Origin: an uncultured Thermoanaerobaculia bacterium
GTDB taxonomy: Bacteria > Acidobacteriota > Thermoanaerobaculia > Multivoradales > Multivoraceae
Length of the DNA stretch: 64,000 nt
Reading direction: 5' to 3'
Assembly (NCBI GenBank): GCA_951813015.1
Contig: CATOTG010000008.1
Coordinates: forward strand, 248,001-312,000
The translations under genes and the position numbers were made by a program. The notes under the pieces were generated by a model that saw only the letters and a list, made by a program, of their open reading frames with translations, was not told the origin of the DNA and did not search any database. This document shows positions 27,640 through 36,577 of the stretch, piece after piece; within the stretch, counting starts at the first letter, position 1, and each line of letters starts with the position of its first letter.

Positions 27640-28009
27640 CGCTGACGCCGAAGGCGGCGGTCCGGCGAGCGGGTTTCAAAGTGTCGCGGGCGAAGGCGTT
27701 GACCTCGCGGGCAAAGAGCTAAGGGGATGTGCCGGTAGCCGAAGTGCCGGCGGATCACGTTGCCGTTCCTGGACTCGACCAGCGCGTTGTCATTGCTGCG
27801 TCGGGGGCGCGACTTGGTGAACTCCGGGACGTGGAGCCCTTGTCGCGCCGCGGCAGCGCGCGGTAACGGAACTTGACCAGCGTCTCGACGATGAACGAGT
27901 AGGCCGAAAGGCGGTCACGAAGTACGAAGTCCACCGCCTCGTTGCCCGACAGGAAGCGGCGCACATCTTCAAGTGCCTGATGTCCGTGGGTCTGGAGAGT
28001 CAAGATCAT
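27640..28009 (-). pseudogene. Internally deleted integrase-core transposase
   Basis: From 28009 the minus strand reads MILTLQTHGHQALEDVRRF and on to RALPRRDKG, the N-terminus of the same transposase type as at 36578-36817. It then jumps frame directly into PEFTKSRPRRSNDNALVESR and RHFGYRHIP, the DDE catalytic end of the integrase core, with the whole middle missing. More frameshifts follow (REVNAFARDTLKP in another frame). The 20 bases around the start, GATCATCCTCC and its neighbours, are shared with the other fragment. It is non-functional. Confidence 0.75.
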
Positions 28010-28146
28010 CCTCCGATGATCCCCGATCCCACCCGGCTCACGCTTCACCTCTCGCTGGATTCACGCTCCACGTTCACGCTCCACGTTCACGCTCATTTCT
28101 CGCTGGACAGCGCTGTTTCGGGCGGCGGCGTGGTTTTCTGCGTACA

Positions 28147-28521
28147 ATGGTCGTCATGGGCACCGCGTTCCGGTTGGCAGGTTCGTTGCTCGCGCTCGCC
28201 GTGCTGGCGGCGCCGGTGGCGGGAATGTGCGCCGCGCTCGCCTCGGCCGAGGACCCCTGCGACATGCGGGAGTCCCATGAAGTCGTGTCGTGCGGTCACA
28301 CCGAGATGGTGATGACGGCCTGTTGCGCCGCCGATTCCGTCGACCCCGCCGCGGCCGGGATTCTCCCCGGTCCGGCCGGCGACATCGACCTGCCCGCGCT
28401 CGCGCACAGCCGGCTGGACGCGCCCGGCGACGAAGGCGCCGGCGCCTCGGCGCCTGCCTGCGACGGGGACCCGCCGTCCGCTGTACCGCGCTACAGGCTG
28501 TTCTCGGCCCTGTTGCTCTGA
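28147..28521 (+). CDS. Small exported Cys/His-containing protein of a metal-efflux operon
   Basis: A 124-residue protein with a signal peptide (AFRLAGSLLALAVLAAPVAGMC). The mature part has several Cys and His in CDMRESHEVVSCGHTEMVMTACC, a layout suited to binding a soft metal ion. It precedes the CusC-like gene by 78 bases on the same strand, so it is probably the first gene of the metal-resistance operon; small Cys/Met/His proteins of this kind are common leaders of copper/silver operons. No named family is assigned. Confidence 0.65.
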   Translation: MVVMGTAFRLAGSLLALAVLAAPVAGMCAALASAEDPCDMRESHEVVSCGHTEMVMTACCAADSVDPAAAGILPGPAGDIDLPALAHSRLDAPGDEGAGASAPACDGDPPSAVPRYRLFSALLL

Positions 28522-28598
28522 TCCTCCGCTGAAGCGAGTCGCAGCGGTCGCCCCCGGAAGCGGGCGGCCGCGGGAACACGTTTCCGCGGAGGAATCAG

Positions 28599-29963
28599 AT
28601 GCTTCGACATACGCCTTGCCTGCTCGCCGCCGTCCTGTGGACGGTCGCCGGGGCGGGAACATCGATGGCCGAGACAGGCCGACCGGCCCCGGATCGGGCG
28701 CCGGCGGACCGGGTCGCCCAAGGGATCGCGGACGAGTCGCTGCGCGTGCTCGTCCAGGAGGCGCTGGCGCGCAATCCGGGGCTTGAGGCCGGCTTTGCCC
28801 GCGCCCGCGCCGCCGCGCAGAAGGCCCCCCAGGTCGCGTCCCTGCCCGACCCGACGGCCGAGGCGACGGCTTTTCTCCTGCCGCCGGAGACCCGCGTCGG
28901 TCCTCAGCGCCTCATGCTTGGCTTGAGCCAGGCTCTGCCGTGGCTGGCGAAGCTCGAGCTGAAGGAAGCCGCCGCTCTCCAGGAGGCGGTCGCGCTGGAA
29001 CGCGAGGTTCAGGCGGATCGCCTGCGGCTGGTCACCGAGGTGCGGCGGCTGTACTACGAACTCCTCTTTCTGGATCGGTCGCGGACCACGGTGACCACCC
29101 TGCTGGAAGACCTGGACCTGCACGAGGAAGTTGCCCAGGCCCGCTACGCGACCGGCGTCGGTTCGACCCAGGCGGTGCTGAAGCTGCAGGTGGAGATGAC
29201 GCAGGCCAGCCAGGAGTTGCTGGACCTCGACTCCAGGGAAGCCGCTCTTCGCGCGCGGCTGAACGGCCTGCGGGATCGGCCGGCGGCGACGCCGGTGACC
29301 AGGGGGAGGTTGCCGGAGGCAGTTGGTGAGGTCGACCTGAAGCCGGAGCGTCTGCTCGACCGGGCACGAAGTGCGCGGCCTGAGCTGCAGGCCGCCGATG
29401 CACGGCTGGCGCGTGCCGAACTGGTGGAACGCCTGGCGCGGATGGCGCGCCGGCCCGACTTCAGGGTCGGCGTCACGTACACGCTGGTCACGTCGCGCGA
29501 CGACGATGCGGCGCGTCTGCTGGCGATTCAGGGTGACGGGAACGACGTGTTCGGCCTGCGCGGCGGCGTCACCCTGCCGGTCCGCAAACGCCGCCGCGCC
29601 GCCGCGATCAAGGAGGCGCTCGAGCTGCGATCGCACGCCGTGGACGAGAAACGGCACGCGGAACTGTCGGTCGAAACGGAAGTGGGCGATCTTGCCGAGC
29701 GGCTGCCGTTGGCCTGGCGCCGATTGCGGTTGCTCGAGGACCTGCTGGTCGTCCAGGCGGACGAGGCGCTCGAGTCGGCCGAGGCGGGGTACGTCGCGGG
29801 CGCTCTGAACAGTCTCGACCTGGTCGACGCCGAGGAGGTGCTGTTCGAGGCGCTGACGGCGGTCGACAAGGCGCGGGTGGACTATCTGATCGGCCTGGCG
29901 GAACTGGAGGGCGCTGTCGGCGGACCGCTGCCGGCGCCGGCGAGCGGAGGGACGGAGCAATGA
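28599..29963 (+). CDS. TolC-family outer-membrane efflux protein (CusC-like)
   Basis: A 454-residue outer-membrane factor with a signal peptide and two tandem helical-hairpin repeats typical of TolC/CusC. Each half has long Ala/Glu/Leu/Arg coiled-coil helices; the first contains NPGLEAGFARARAAAQKAPQVAS, abbreviated here as NPGLEAGFARARAAAQ, and the second ARPELQAADARLARAELVER. It forms the outer-membrane exit duct of the CusCBA-type pump. A Shine-Dalgarno GGAGG lies upstream of the ATG at 28599. Its stop overlaps the adaptor start (ATGA at 29960). Confidence 0.88.
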   Translation: MLRHTPCLLAAVLWTVAGAGTSMAETGRPAPDRAPADRVAQGIADESLRVLVQEALARNPGLEAGFARARAAAQKAPQVASLPDPTAEATAFLLPPETRVGPQRLMLGLSQALPWLAKLELKEAAALQEAVALEREVQADRLRLVTEVRRLYYELLFLDRSRTTVTTLLEDLDLHEEVAQARYATGVGSTQAVLKLQVEMTQASQELLDLDSREAALRARLNGLRDRPAATPVTRGRLPEAVGEVDLKPERLLDRARSARPELQAADARLARAELVERLARMARRPDFRVGVTYTLVTSRDDDAARLLAIQGDGNDVFGLRGGVTLPVRKRRRAAAIKEALELRSHAVDEKRHAELSVETEVGDLAERLPLAWRRLRLLEDLLVVQADEALESAEAGYVAGALNSLDLVDAEEVLFEALTAVDKARVDYLIGLAELEGAVGGPLPAPASGGTEQ

Positions 29964-31474
29964 CGAACGAGACGAACAGCGCCGGACATGCGGTCCGAAC
30001 CTGGCTCCGCGGTGCGGGGTGGGTCGCGGGCAGCTTCGCGGCCTTCTACATCTTCTTCTTCGATCCGCTGGGCGTTCACCCGGTGGACGGCTGGCTGCAG
30101 CGGACGGTCGGCTACCACACCGGGTCGATGGCGACGAGCGGCGGCGAGGGCGCCTCGGTCTTGAGCGGCGAACGCGAGGTCGTCTTCTACCGGAATCCGA
30201 TGGATCCGACGATCACCTCGCCCGTGCCGGCCAAGGACGAGATGGGCATGGACTACCTGCCGGTTTACGCCGACGAGGCGGAGCAGGCGCTCGGCGCCGG
30301 AACGACCGTCACGATCGACCCGGTCGTCGTCCAGAACATGAACGTCCGGACGCGGATGGTGGAGAAGGGGGATCTCCGGCACGAGATCAGGACCGTCGGC
30401 TACCTGGAGTACGACCAGGAGCGGATGGTCACCGTGACGACGAAGTACGACGGCTGGGTCGAGAAGGTCTACGTGAACCACGTCGGCGAGCCGGTGGCGA
30501 AGGGCGAGGGGCTGTTCGAGGTCTACTCGCCGGAGCTGGTCCAGACCGCGCACGAACTGCTGTCGGCGATCCGCTACGCGGCCAGGCTGGGCAACGCGCC
30601 GGACGACGCCCGGCTTCATGCCGAGGCTCTGGTGGAAGCGGCGCGGACGCGGCTCGCGTTCTGGGACATCTCCGCGGATCAGATCGCCCGCCTCGAGGAA
30701 ACGGGGGAGATCTTCCGGACGCTGACGGTGACCGCGCCGGCGAGCGGTCTGGTGATGAAGCGGATGCCGGGTCTGGAGGGCATGGCGGTGACGCCGGGCA
30801 TGGAGGCGTACCACATCGCCGACATCACCTCGCTGTGGCTGTCGGTCGAGGTCTTCGAGGACCAGGTGGTGTGGATCCGTCCCGGCGCCGAAGCGGAGGT
30901 GACCTTCACCTACTTCCCGGGCGAGACGATCCGCGGCACGGTCGAGTTCATCGAACCCGAACTGTCGGAACAGACCCGGACGCTGACGGTCAAGATCGCC
31001 GTGCCGAATCCGGACGGCCGCCTGCGCAAGGGGATGTTCGCCACGGTGGTCTTCGATCCGGTGATCGTACGGGGCGCGGTGACGGTTCCGAGCGAGTCCG
31101 TGCTGCGGACCGGACGCCGCAGCGTGGTCGTCGTGGCGCTGGGCGGCGGTCGGTTCGAGCCTCGGGAAGTCGAAACGGGTCATGCGCACGGGGGGCTGGT
31201 GGAAGTCCGTTCGGGCGTCGAGGCGGGCGACCGGATCGTCACCTCATCGCACTTCCTGCTGGACTCGGAGTCCAAGCTGCGCGCGGCGGTGCAGACGATG
31301 CTGAGCGGCGCCGCAACGCCGGCGGCGGCTCATGAAGGCCACGACATGAGCGGGAACGGTGAGGGCCACGACATGGGTGGGATGGACCACGAGTTGAACC
31401 ACGAGGGTCACTCCGCTGCCGAACCTGAGGACGCGGCCGAGCCCCGGCACATGCACGAGAACCACGGCAGGTGA
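29960..31474 (+). CDS. Metal-efflux RND adaptor (CusB-like) with metal-binding ends
   Basis: A 504-residue membrane-fusion protein. After one N-terminal membrane segment it has a heavy-metal-binding motif, FYRNPMDPTITSPVPAKDEM and GMDYLPVY, common in CusB/SilB-type adaptors. The barrel and lipoyl domains follow (VTTKYDGWVEKVYVNHVGEP; VTAPASGLVMKRMPGLEGMA). The last 50 residues are rich in His, Met and Asp/Glu (HEGHDMSGNGEGHDMGGM), a probable second metal site. It should pass periplasmic copper, silver or similar ions to the pump. The stop is four bases before the CusA-like start. Confidence 0.92.
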   Translation: MTNETNSAGHAVRTWLRGAGWVAGSFAAFYIFFFDPLGVHPVDGWLQRTVGYHTGSMATSGGEGASVLSGEREVVFYRNPMDPTITSPVPAKDEMGMDYLPVYADEAEQALGAGTTVTIDPVVVQNMNVRTRMVEKGDLRHEIRTVGYLEYDQERMVTVTTKYDGWVEKVYVNHVGEPVAKGEGLFEVYSPELVQTAHELLSAIRYAARLGNAPDDARLHAEALVEAARTRLAFWDISADQIARLEETGEIFRTLTVTAPASGLVMKRMPGLEGMAVTPGMEAYHIADITSLWLSVEVFEDQVVWIRPGAEAEVTFTYFPGETIRGTVEFIEPELSEQTRTLTVKIAVPNPDGRLRKGMFATVVFDPVIVRGAVTVPSESVLRTGRRSVVVVALGGGRFEPREVETGHAHGGLVEVRSGVEAGDRIVTSSHFLLDSESKLRAAVQTMLSGAATPAAAHEGHDMSGNGEGHDMGGMDHELNHEGHSAAEPEDAAEPRHMHENHGR

Positions 31475-31478
31475 GCCG

Positions 31479-34400
31479 GTGCTGAACCGACTCATCGAGT
31501 GGTCGCTGCGCAACCAGTTGCTGGTGGCGGCCGGCCTGGTCGTGGCGGTAGCGGCCGGCGTGTGGTCCGTCAGGACGACGCGCATCGACGCGATACCCGA
31601 CCTCTCCGACGTGCAGGTCATCCTCTACACGGAGTTTCCGGGCCAGTCGCCCCAGGTCGTGGAGGACCAGGTGACCTACCCGATCACCTCGACGATGCTC
31701 TCGGCGCCGCACGCCAAGGTCGTCCGCGGCTACTCGTTCTTCGGCTTCTCCTTCGTCTACGTGATCTTCGAGGACGGCACGGACCTCTACTGGGCGCGCT
31801 CCCGGGTGCTGGAGTCGGTGGCGGGGCTGCAGAGCCGGTTGCCGCAGGGCGTGTCGCCGCAGCTCGGGCCGGACGCCACCGGCGTCGGCTGGGCCTTCAT
31901 CTACGTGCTGAACTCCGGGTCGCGGTCCCTGGCCGAACTCCGTTCACTCCAGGACTGGTATCTGAAGTACAACTTGCTCGCGGTCGAAGGAGTCTCCGAA
32001 GTCGCGTCGATAGGCGGCTTCGTGCGCCAGTACCAGGTCGAGGTCGACCCGGTCCGGCTCCGGGCCTACGGTCTTTCCCTGCCGGTGGTGCGGCGGGCGA
32101 TCCAGGAGTCGAACGCGGACGTCGGCGGCCGCCTGATCGAGGTGGCCGAACGCGAGTACATGGTGCGCGGCCGCGGCTACGTGCGGGAACTGCGGGACCT
32201 GGAGACGATCGTTCTGGCGTCGGGCCCGGGCGGCGTTCCGGTGCTGGTCCGGGACGTGGCGAACGTGACGATCGGACCGGAGATCCGCCGCGGCCTGGCC
32301 GACTGGAACGGCGAGGGCGAGACGGTGGGGGGAATCGTCGTCGTGCGCTCCGGCGCCGACACCCGGTCGACCATTGAAAGGGTGAAGGAGCGCCTGGCCG
32401 AGCTGGCCGGCGGCATGCCCGACGATGTCGAGATCTCGGTCGCCTACGACCGGACCGGACTGATCGAACGCTCCATCGAGACGCTGACGGACACCCTGCT
32501 CGAGGAGTCGATCGTCGTCGCGGTCGTGTGCCTCGTCTTCCTGTTCCACTTTCGGTCGGCACTGGTGCCGATTCTGGCGATCCCGGTGTCCGTCCTGCTT
32601 GCCTTCGTCGTGATGCGGGCCCAGGGGCTCGGTTCGAACATCATGTCGCTGGGCGGCATCGCGATTTCGATTGGCGTCCTCGTCGACGCTTCGATCGTCA
32701 TGGTGGAGAACGTCCACCGCCACCTCGCGGCGCACAAGGGAAAGCGGTCCCGCTTCGAGATCGTTCTGCGCGCCGCGCAGGAAGTCGGCCCGACGCTCTT
32801 CTTCAGCCTGCTGGTCATCACGGTGTCCTTCCTGCCTGTCTTCACGCTGGAGGCCCAGGAGGGTCGGCTGTTCAAGCCGCTGGCCTTGACCAAGACGTAC
32901 TCCATGGCGATGGCGTCCCTGGTCGCCGTGACCGTCGTGCCGGTGCTCATGTTCTGGCTCGTGCGCGGGCGGATTGTCTCGGAGGAGCGCAATCCGGTGT
33001 CGCGGTTCCTGCGCTTCGTCTATCGCCCGCTCGTCGCCGGAGCGGTGCGGCTGCGTTGGCTGGTCATCGTGCTGATGATCGGGGCGCTGGCTTCGACCCT
33101 CGCGCCGCTCAAGCGCATCGGTTCCGAGTTCATGCCGCCGCTGTGGGAAGGCGACCTGCTCTACATGCCGACGACGTTGCCGGGCGTGTCGATCGGCAAG
33201 GCGCGGGAGATCGTCCAGCAGACGGACCGGATCATCCGCACCTTCCCGGAGGTCGTCAGCGTGTTCGGCAAGGTCGGCCGGGCGGAGACGGCGACCGACC
33301 CGGCGCCGCTGTCGATGCTCGAGACGACGATCGTGCTGAAGGACCAGGACGAGTGGCGCCCCGGGTTGACCCCGGACGACCTGATCGCCGAGATGGACCA
33401 GGCGCTGCAGTTTCCCGGTGTGACGAACTCCTGGACGATGCCGATCAAGACCCGGATCGACATGCTGTCGACGGGGATCAAGACGCCGGTCGGCATCAAG
33501 CTGGGCGGCCCGGACCTCGCGACGCTGGAGCGTCTCGCGGAACAGGTCGAGGCGGTCGTCAAGCCGCTGCCGGGAACGCTTTCGGCTTACGCCGAGCGGG
33601 TGATGGGCGGCGCCTATCTCGACTTCGACATCGACCGGGAGGCGGCTGCCCGCTTCGGCCTGCGCATCGCCGACATCCAGGACACGATCCAGTCCGCGGT
33701 CGGGGGCATGAACGTGTCCTGGACTGTCGAAGGCCTGGAGCGCTACCCGATCAACCTGCGCTATCCGCGGGAACTGCGGGACGATCCGGAGGCCCTGGAG
33801 CAGATCCTGGTGACGGCCCCCGGCGGCGCCCAGGTGCCGCTCGGCCAGGTGGCTGCGATCGAGTTCCGCGACGGGCCGCCGGGAATCAAGTCCGAGGGAG
33901 CGCGGCCGAATGCCTGGGTCTACGTCGACCTGGAGAGCAGCGACATCGGCGGCTGGATCCGCCGCGCGCGCGAAGAGGTCGCCGACAAGGTGGCGCTGCC
34001 TCCGGGCTACACCCTGCTCTGGTCAGGGCAGTACGAGTACATGGAGCGAGCCCGCGACCGCTTCCTGGTCATCGTTCCGCTCACCTTCGTTCTCACGTTC
34101 GCACTGCTGTACCTGAGCACGCGCTCGGTGATCAAGACCGCGTTCATCGTCTCCGCGGCGCCGTTCTCGCTTGTCGGATCGGTCTGGCTGCTGGATCAAC
34201 TCAACTACAACTGGTCCGTCGCCGTTTGGGTGGGAATGATCGCCCTCGCGGGACTGGCGGCAGAGACCGGCGCCGTCATGCTGCTGTACCTTGACCTCGT
34301 GTACAACGAGCGGAAGGGCGCTGGAGCGATGGAGACCCTGCGCGATCTGTGCGACGCGGTGACCCACGCCGCGGTGCAGCGGATTCGTCCGATCACGATG

Positions 34401-34601
34401 ACCGTGCTGACCACGTTCATCGCCCTGGCGCCGATCCTGTGGGCGACCGGCGCCGGCGCCGACGTGATGAAGCGAATCGCGGCGCCGATGGTAGGGGGGC
34501 TGGTCACGGTGTTCCTTGGCGTGACGTTCGTGTTTCCGGCGCTCTACGTCGTGTGGAGGTCGATCGGTCTGAGGCGCGGCGACGTGAACACTGCCGGCTG
34601 A
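31479..34601 (+). CDS. Heavy-metal RND pump (CusA/CzcA family)
   Basis: A 1040-residue inner-membrane proton-driven pump of normal family length. Signature stretches are DAIPDLSDVQVILYTEFPGQ, SFFGFSFVYVIFEDGTDLYW and the fourth-helix proton-relay segment GGIAISIGVLVDASIVMVEN with its charged residues. Two large periplasmic domains flank six helices each. The family splits into monovalent (Cu/Ag) and divalent (Zn/Co/Cd) pumps. The adaptor's Met/His-rich tail and the motif pattern favour the Cus group, but the substrate is inferred. The GTG at 31479 is close behind the adaptor stop. No regulator is present in the window. Confidence 0.95.
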   Translation: MLNRLIEWSLRNQLLVAAGLVVAVAAGVWSVRTTRIDAIPDLSDVQVILYTEFPGQSPQVVEDQVTYPITSTMLSAPHAKVVRGYSFFGFSFVYVIFEDGTDLYWARSRVLESVAGLQSRLPQGVSPQLGPDATGVGWAFIYVLNSGSRSLAELRSLQDWYLKYNLLAVEGVSEVASIGGFVRQYQVEVDPVRLRAYGLSLPVVRRAIQESNADVGGRLIEVAEREYMVRGRGYVRELRDLETIVLASGPGGVPVLVRDVANVTIGPEIRRGLADWNGEGETVGGIVVVRSGADTRSTIERVKERLAELAGGMPDDVEISVAYDRTGLIERSIETLTDTLLEESIVVAVVCLVFLFHFRSALVPILAIPVSVLLAFVVMRAQGLGSNIMSLGGIAISIGVLVDASIVMVENVHRHLAAHKGKRSRFEIVLRAAQEVGPTLFFSLLVITVSFLPVFTLEAQEGRLFKPLALTKTYSMAMASLVAVTVVPVLMFWLVRGRIVSEERNPVSRFLRFVYRPLVAGAVRLRWLVIVLMIGALASTLAPLKRIGSEFMPPLWEGDLLYMPTTLPGVSIGKAREIVQQTDRIIRTFPEVVSVFGKVGRAETATDPAPLSMLETTIVLKDQDEWRPGLTPDDLIAEMDQALQFPGVTNSWTMPIKTRIDMLSTGIKTPVGIKLGGPDLATLERLAEQVEAVVKPLPGTLSAYAERVMGGAYLDFDIDREAAARFGLRIADIQDTIQSAVGGMNVSWTVEGLERYPINLRYPRELRDDPEALEQILVTAPGGAQVPLGQVAAIEFRDGPPGIKSEGARPNAWVYVDLESSDIGGWIRRAREEVADKVALPPGYTLLWSGQYEYMERARDRFLVIVPLTFVLTFALLYLSTRSVIKTAFIVSAAPFSLVGSVWLLDQLNYNWSVAVWVGMIALAGLAAETGAVMLLYLDLVYNERKGAGAMETLRDLCDAVTHAAVQRIRPITMTVLTTFIALAPILWATGAGADVMKRIAAPMVGGLVTVFLGVTFVFPALYVVWRSIGLRRGDVNTAG

Positions 34602-34759
34602 GGGGGCAGTCGCGGTTTCGTCTCCTGCCGCCCTGAGCTGGCGGAGGCGCTTCGTGAGCGAGCGGCGGCGGCTGGGCGTTGATCGCTCCGCGGCCCGGTC
34701 GAGATCGGCTTCTCGCTGGTGCTGGCTGGCGCCGTCGATGAGCACGGCAACCGGCCCCG

Positions 34760-35389
34760 TCATGCGGGTTCGATCAACCGGGGATCGTCGTTCTTGTAGC
34801 TCCCTACGCGGTTCGAGACGGGAAAGAACTCCAGGTCGCCGGAGTACGTCTCGAGCTGTTCAGCCAGAGCGTCGGGATCGCGGAGCGGACCGTCAAGCCA
34901 CTGCCGGTACGGCGGCCGGGCGATCACCGGCATCCGGTCGTGGATCGCTGCGATGGCCTTGCTGGGCGGACAGGTCACGATCGTGCAGGCCAGGCCGTCC
35001 GGCGTTCGGTTCCAGACTCCTGCGAAGCCGAAGGGTCCGCCGCCGGGTATCCGGATGTAGTGAGGCTGGCGGGCGCCGTCGAGCTGCGCCTGCCACTCGT
35101 ACCAGCCGTCGGCAACGACGAGGCAGCGGCGCCGGCTCAACAGGTTGCGGAACCTGGGCGCTTCGAGCGCGGTGTCATCGCGGAGGTTGATCTGGGGGCC
35201 GCCGCGCTTCCGCGGGAAGCCCCAGCGCATCGTGCCCAGGGCGCGGCGGCCTTCGCGGTCCAGCGCGACGACTGCCACGTCCTGGGTCGGGGCGATGTTG
35301 TACCGGGGCTCGAGGTCCGGCAGCTCGTCCAGCTCGAAGCGGACGGCTACGGACCGGGCCTTCGAACGGAGCGTGTACCGGCCGCACAT
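34760..35389 (-). CDS. SRAP-domain protein (YedK/HMCES family)
   Basis: A 209-residue SOS-response-associated peptidase-like protein. The catalytic Cys is residue 2 after the initiator Met (MCGRYTL); other family residues are in RYNIAPTQ, MRWGFPRKRGG, VVADGWYEW (Glu) and AAIHDRMPVI (His). This family crosslinks to abasic sites in single-stranded DNA to shield them during replication. It is convergent with the CusA gene and stands alone; the ATG is fixed by the need for Cys2. Confidence 0.95.
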   Translation of the reverse strand: MCGRYTLRSKARSVAVRFELDELPDLEPRYNIAPTQDVAVVALDREGRRALGTMRWGFPRKRGGPQINLRDDTALEAPRFRNLLSRRRCLVVADGWYEWQAQLDGARQPHYIRIPGGGPFGFAGVWNRTPDGLACTIVTCPPSKAIAAIHDRMPVIARPPYRQWLDGPLRDPDALAEQLETYSGDLEFFPVSNRVGSYKNDDPRLIEPA

Positions 35390-35478
35390 GGGACAGAGAT
35401 GATACGGCTCGCAGCAAAACTACTCTTGACCTTTAGTGCATGACGAGGACCGCGTGCCCCGTGCTACGGTGCCGAGCC

Positions 35479-35961
35479 ATGAGTGCCTTGGGTCCCACCT
35501 ATCCGCTTCTCTTCACCGTCCGGGTTCCGGTAGAGGGCAAGACCTTCATCGCTGGCGTCGAGATGCGCGGCGGCGCTGTCGTCACCATCGAGGACGACGA
35601 CGGCGCCGAGGTCTATCTCGCGCACGGTCTCCAGCCGGGCGGCATTGCCGGTACCGGGGGCTGTCTGCTCGATGCCTACGCGGATCTGCGCAGGGGGATC
35701 GAGCTTGTTCTCGACGACATTGCGGACGAGGCGGTGGACTTCGTGACCTTCCGGCGGGAAGTGACCGAGTTCTTCGCCGACACGGACCGTTGGGCCGAAG
35801 AGACCTTTGAAGCGGCGCGCAAGCAGGTAGGGGCGGGAGAGATTCAGAGTGACCTGCCCCGAGTGAAGAACCCGAAGTTCCGCTGCGACGTGGTCGAGTT
35901 TCAACAGCCGCTGTCCGAGATCGATCTCGAGCCGGATGCGATGTGGCTGGCGGCAGCTTGA
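35479..35961 (+). CDS. HicB-like partner protein (tentative)
   Basis: A 160-residue protein directly upstream of a HicA-like gene. The N-terminal 85 residues, FTVRVPVEGKTFIAGVEMRG then LLDAYADLRRGIELVLDDI, follow the strand-strand-helix pattern of the HicB half-RNase-H fold, but the diagnostic HicB motif is weak. Residues 90-160 are an acidic helical tail. The ATG at 35479 is chosen over a further-upstream start because the earlier residues look non-native. The function as antitoxin is inferred from the neighbour. Confidence 0.5.
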   Translation: MSALGPTYPLLFTVRVPVEGKTFIAGVEMRGGAVVTIEDDDGAEVYLAHGLQPGGIAGTGGCLLDAYADLRRGIELVLDDIADEAVDFVTFRREVTEFFADTDRWAEETFEAARKQVGAGEIQSDLPRVKNPKFRCDVVEFQQPLSEIDLEPDAMWLAAA

Positions 35962-35979
35962 CTCCGGCTGGTCAGGCGG

Positions 35980-36228
35980 GTGGCGCAGATTCAACTCCGC
36001 CGGATCCTCGCCATGCTCGAGAAGTGTGCTCCCGGTCATCAAAGGGTGGAGACCAAGCACCACTGGGTCATCCGCTACCAGGGTACGACCTACCGCAGGC
36101 TGCCAAAGGGCCAACACAGCAAACAGCAGTCTCTCCGCGGTGACGTGAACTCGTTCCACGTCAGGGCAATGTGCCGTCGTCTCGGCATTCTGGAGTGCGC
36201 CAAGCAAGAGTTGGAGCAGTTGAGGTGA
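35980..36228 (+). CDS. HicA-like toxin (tentative)
   Basis: An 82-residue basic protein 18 bases after the preceding gene. Its core, HHWVIRYQGTTYRRLPKG followed by a helix NSFHVRAMCRRLGI, fits the double-stranded-RNA-binding fold of HicA toxins, which have a His in the second strand and end in a helix ...GI. Antitoxin-first order (BA) would be less common but known. The GTG at 35980 or the ATG at 36013 may be the start; the GTG keeps the first helix (IQLRRILAMLEK). Confidence 0.6.
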   Translation: MAQIQLRRILAMLEKCAPGHQRVETKHHWVIRYQGTTYRRLPKGQHSKQQSLRGDVNSFHVRAMCRRLGILECAKQELEQLR

Positions 36229-36242
36229 AGGAGGACTCCCGT

Positions 36243-36404
36243 GTGCGGCGGCCGGTGACCGTGCTTGTCGGCCTTCTGTTGGCTGGAGCGGCTAGCTTCG
36301 CCGTCCAGCCTCCAGGCTCGATGCCGGACGATGAGGAGATTCGCCGAGTCCTCAGGGAACGGATCGACGAGCAGAAACGAAGCGTTGGCATCGTCTGGGG
36401 TTGA
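36243..36404 (+). pseudogene. 5' stub of a serine hydrolase cut by an IS3 end
   Basis: A good Shine-Dalgarno (AAGGAGG at 36228-36234) precedes a GTG and a signal peptide (VTVLVGLLLAGAASFA). The mature start, DDEEIRRVLRERIDEQKRSV then GIV, matches the beginning of CubicO/class-C beta-lactamase-type serine hydrolases. The frame ends at a TGA that is the first three bases of the IS3 left end (TGACCCGG), so the insertion removed the rest, including the catalytic Ser. Confidence 0.7.
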
Positions 36405-36577
36405 CCCGGTTCCGTGGACACCTCATTCTTGGAGGAGGAGGAGTTCACGATGTCACGATCAAGAGCCCGGTACGCCCCGGAGTACCGGCAGCAGATGGTA
36501 GATCTGGTCCGGTCCGGGCGTAGCCCGGACCAACTGGCTCGCGAGTTCGAGCCGTCAGCGCAGTCGATCCGGAACTG
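36402..36577 (+). mobile_element. IS3-type left-end fragment with start of orfA
   Basis: The left terminal repeat TGACCCGGTTCCGTGGACA (36402-36420) is followed by a Shine-Dalgarno GGAGGAGGAG and the start of orfA at ATG 36450 (MSRSRARYAPEYRQQMV), with the helix-turn-helix LAREFEPSAQSIRNW. The sequence is nearly identical to the IS3 copy at 61124-62313 and stops abruptly at about 36577, where an oppositely oriented transposase fragment begins. Only about 43 codons of orfA remain. Confidence 0.8.
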
